Shown piece by piece: positions 6,558 to 7,907 of a stretch of 7,907 nucleotides of DNA. A program made the position numbers and the translations under genes. Origin of the DNA: SCQX01 sp035720945 (GTDB lineage Bacteria > Pseudomonadota > Gammaproteobacteria > Burkholderiales > Burkholderiaceae_B); contig DASTNK010000101.1 in NCBI GenBank assembly GCA_035720945.1, positions 1 to 7,907 on the forward strand, written 5' to 3'. Under the pieces are notes generated by a model. That model saw only the letters and a program-made list of their open reading frames with translations. It did no database searches and was not told the origin of the DNA. Each line of letters starts with the position of its first letter. Positions within the stretch are counted from its first letter, which is position 1.

Positions 6558-6600
6558 GGCGGCCATCCAGCATTTCGCCCCGCCCGGAAACAATGCAACC

Positions 6601-7905
6601 ATGGATGAACAACCTGGAAACATCGTGATTGTCGGGGGGGGCGCGGGAGGCCTGGAGCTGGCGGCCCGTCTTGGTGGCCGGCTCGGGCCCGAACAGGTCA
6701 CCCTGGTCGACAAGACGGCATTCCACATCTGGAAACCCTCGCTGCATGAAGTCGCGGCGGGTACGCTGGACATCCATCGCGAAGGTCTCTCGTATTTCAT
6801 GCTGGCCAAGGATCGCGGCTTCACGTTCGTGCGTGGCGAGATGGACAACCTCGACGCGGCCGGCAAATCCATCGGCATCCGGCCAGTGTTCGATCCATAC
6901 GGCGAACAGGTCCTGCCGGCGCGGCGGCTGGCTTACGGCACATTGATTCTCTCGGTGGGCAGTCGATCCAATTTTTTCGGGACCCCCGGCGCGGCCGAGT
7001 ACACCCTGGCCATCGACTCCACCGAGCAGGCAGAGTCCTTTCGCCTGCGGCTTCTGAGCGCCCTGACGCGTACCGACGCCGCGAGAGGCGCGGGCGATGG
7101 CGAGCCCTTGCGCATCGCCATCGTGGGCGCGGGGGCGACCGGTGTCGAGCTGGCCGCCGAGCTGGCCCAGGCCGCGCGCAACCTGGCTTATTACGGCCTT
7201 CGGCATCTGGATCCGGCTCGGGACCTGAAGATCAGCGTCATCGAGGGGGCGCCCCGCATCTTGTCGGCGTTGCACGAGAAGATCTCCCAGGCCGCGCACC
7301 GTTTGCTGACTGATCGTGGCATCGCTGTCGAAACGTCGGTGCACGTCGCGTCCGTGCACGCCGACGCGCTGATCGACACGGAGGGCCAGCGCCATCCGTA
7401 CGATCTATGCGTCTGGGCGGCGGGAATACAAGCCCCCGCATTCCTGTCCGGGCTGGGTCTGGAAACCAATCGCATCAATCAGGTGGTGGTTGATGCGTCA
7501 TTGCGCAGCAGCGACCCTTTCATCTTCGCGTTCGGCGATTGTGCGCAGGCCGCATGGGCCAACGACCGTTTCCTGCCGGCGCGGGCGCAAGTCGCTCATC
7601 AGCAAGCGGCGTTCCTGTTCTCCCGGCTTGTGCATGGAAACACAACTGGCAAACGCCCGTCCACCGCTTTCCGGTACCGGGATTACGGCTCCCTGGTGTC
7701 GGTGGGTCACAACCGCGTGGTGGGCAATCTGATGGGGGTGCTCACCGGCAAGGGGCTGTTCATCGAAGGGCTGTTCGCGCGTTTGATGTACATTGGTTTG
7801 CACCTGATGCACCACGCGGCGCTGCTCGGCCTTTTGCGCACGGGCTCGCTGGCGCTGGGCCGACTACTGTTGAAGCGCGGCGCGCCTCGCGTGAAGTTGC
7901 ACTAG
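6601..7905 (+). CDS. ndh: Type II NADH:quinone oxidoreductase
   Basis: Ndh oxidises NADH and reduces membrane quinone through FAD without moving protons, at the cytoplasmic face of the inner membrane. The protein has 434 residues, the same length as I recall for E. coli Ndh, and aligns along its whole length. It has an N-terminal FAD-binding turn IVIVGGGAGGLELA (8-21), HIWKPSLHEVAAGTLD (42-57), a second nucleotide-binding turn IVGAGATGVELAAEL (174-188) for NADH, CVWAAGIQAP (270-279), ETNRINQVVV (288-297), and FAFGDCA (309-315), which closes on FAD. RAQVAHQQAAF (328-338) matches the quinone-site region. The C-terminal stretch from about 390 to 425 (LMYIGLHLMHHAALLGLL and flanks) should form the membrane-attaching helices, and the end VKLH resembles E. 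coli LKLH. The start is ATG 6601, with weak GGA 13-15 bases upstream. An upstream in-frame extension lies inside ppsA and is rejected. The 43-base gap to ppsA shows no convincing terminator, so co-transcription is possible. Confidence 0.95.
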   Translation: MDEQPGNIVIVGGGAGGLELAARLGGRLGPEQVTLVDKTAFHIWKPSLHEVAAGTLDIHREGLSYFMLAKDRGFTFVRGEMDNLDAAGKSIGIRPVFDPYGEQVLPARRLAYGTLILSVGSRSNFFGTPGAAEYTLAIDSTEQAESFRLRLLSALTRTDAARGAGDGEPLRIAIVGAGATGVELAAELAQAARNLAYYGLRHLDPARDLKISVIEGAPRILSALHEKISQAAHRLLTDRGIAVETSVHVASVHADALIDTEGQRHPYDLCVWAAGIQAPAFLSGLGLETNRINQVVVDASLRSSDPFIFAFGDCAQAAWANDRFLPARAQVAHQQAAFLFSRLVHGNTTGKRPSTAFRYRDYGSLVSVGHNRVVGNLMGVLTGKGLFIEGLFARLMYIGLHLMHHAALLGLLRTGSLALGRLLLKRGAPRVKLH

Positions 7906-7907
7906 GA

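Noticed and set aside
6403..6600. In-frame N-terminal extension of ndh starting inside ppsA
   Set aside because: The 66 extra residues are the ppsA coding sequence read in another frame, are rich in Pro, Arg and Ser, and precede the normal start of the family at MDEQPGNIVIVGGG. Length and alignment fit ATG 6601.
4809..6878. 689-codon open frame on the - strand opposite ppsA and the start of ndh
   Set aside because: It covers most of ppsA, which has every catalytic motif. Its translation is rich in His, Gly, Asp and Arg without any recognisable domain, typical of the antisense frame of a GC-rich gene with strong third-position bias.
6511..7395. 294-codon - strand frame opposite ndh
   Set aside because: Shadow of a gene with full family conservation; no domain could be recognised.

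Overview
The window is a GC-rich, tightly packed chromosomal segment of housekeeping genes. It most resembles a betaproteobacterium of the order Burkholderiales, probably near the Alcaligenaceae (Bordetella/Achromobacter-like). This rests on recalled protein similarity and gene order (lpxA-lpxB-rnhB-SpoU methyltransferase, then divergent ppsR/ppsA); no search was run. There is no sign of a mobile element, phage, CRISPR array, tRNA or rRNA.

Layout. Positions 1-2290 hold the 3' end of a lipid A biosynthesis operon on the + strand: lpxA (5' end cut off by the window), lpxB and rnhB. Each is joined to the next by a 4-base ATGA stop/start overlap, which suggests one transcript with translational coupling. 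A 65-base gap carries a partial 32-base tandem duplication of a start site. A TrmH/SpoU-family RNA methyltransferase follows (2356-3135), with a likely intrinsic terminator across its stop codon. ppsR lies on the - strand (3201-4034), convergent with the methyltransferase. A 159-base divergent intergenic region (4035-4193) then leads to ppsA (4194-6557, +) and ndh (6601-7905, +), a type II NADH dehydrogenase whose stop codon is two bases from the window end.

How the genes work together. LpxA and LpxB carry out two steps of lipid A synthesis in the cytoplasm and at the inner membrane. RNase HII removes RNA from RNA/DNA hybrids. PpsA makes phosphoenolpyruvate from pyruvate for gluconeogenesis. 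PpsR is the bifunctional regulator that inactivates and reactivates PpsA through a threonine next to its catalytic histidine, and both target residues are present here (Thr415, His417). Ndh passes electrons from NADH to quinone without pumping protons and may be co-transcribed with ppsA.

The most unusual part is the ppsR-ppsA intergenic region. It contains a long, almost concentric inverted repeat (4105-4170, with a perfect 13-bp core). An outer 8-base complementarity pairs an anti-Shine-Dalgarno stretch (4086-4093) with the ppsA ribosome binding site (4184-4191). This looks like a structured regulatory leader or a bidirectional operator. I see no wholly new multi-gene system; all six complete genes and the one partial gene belong to known families.
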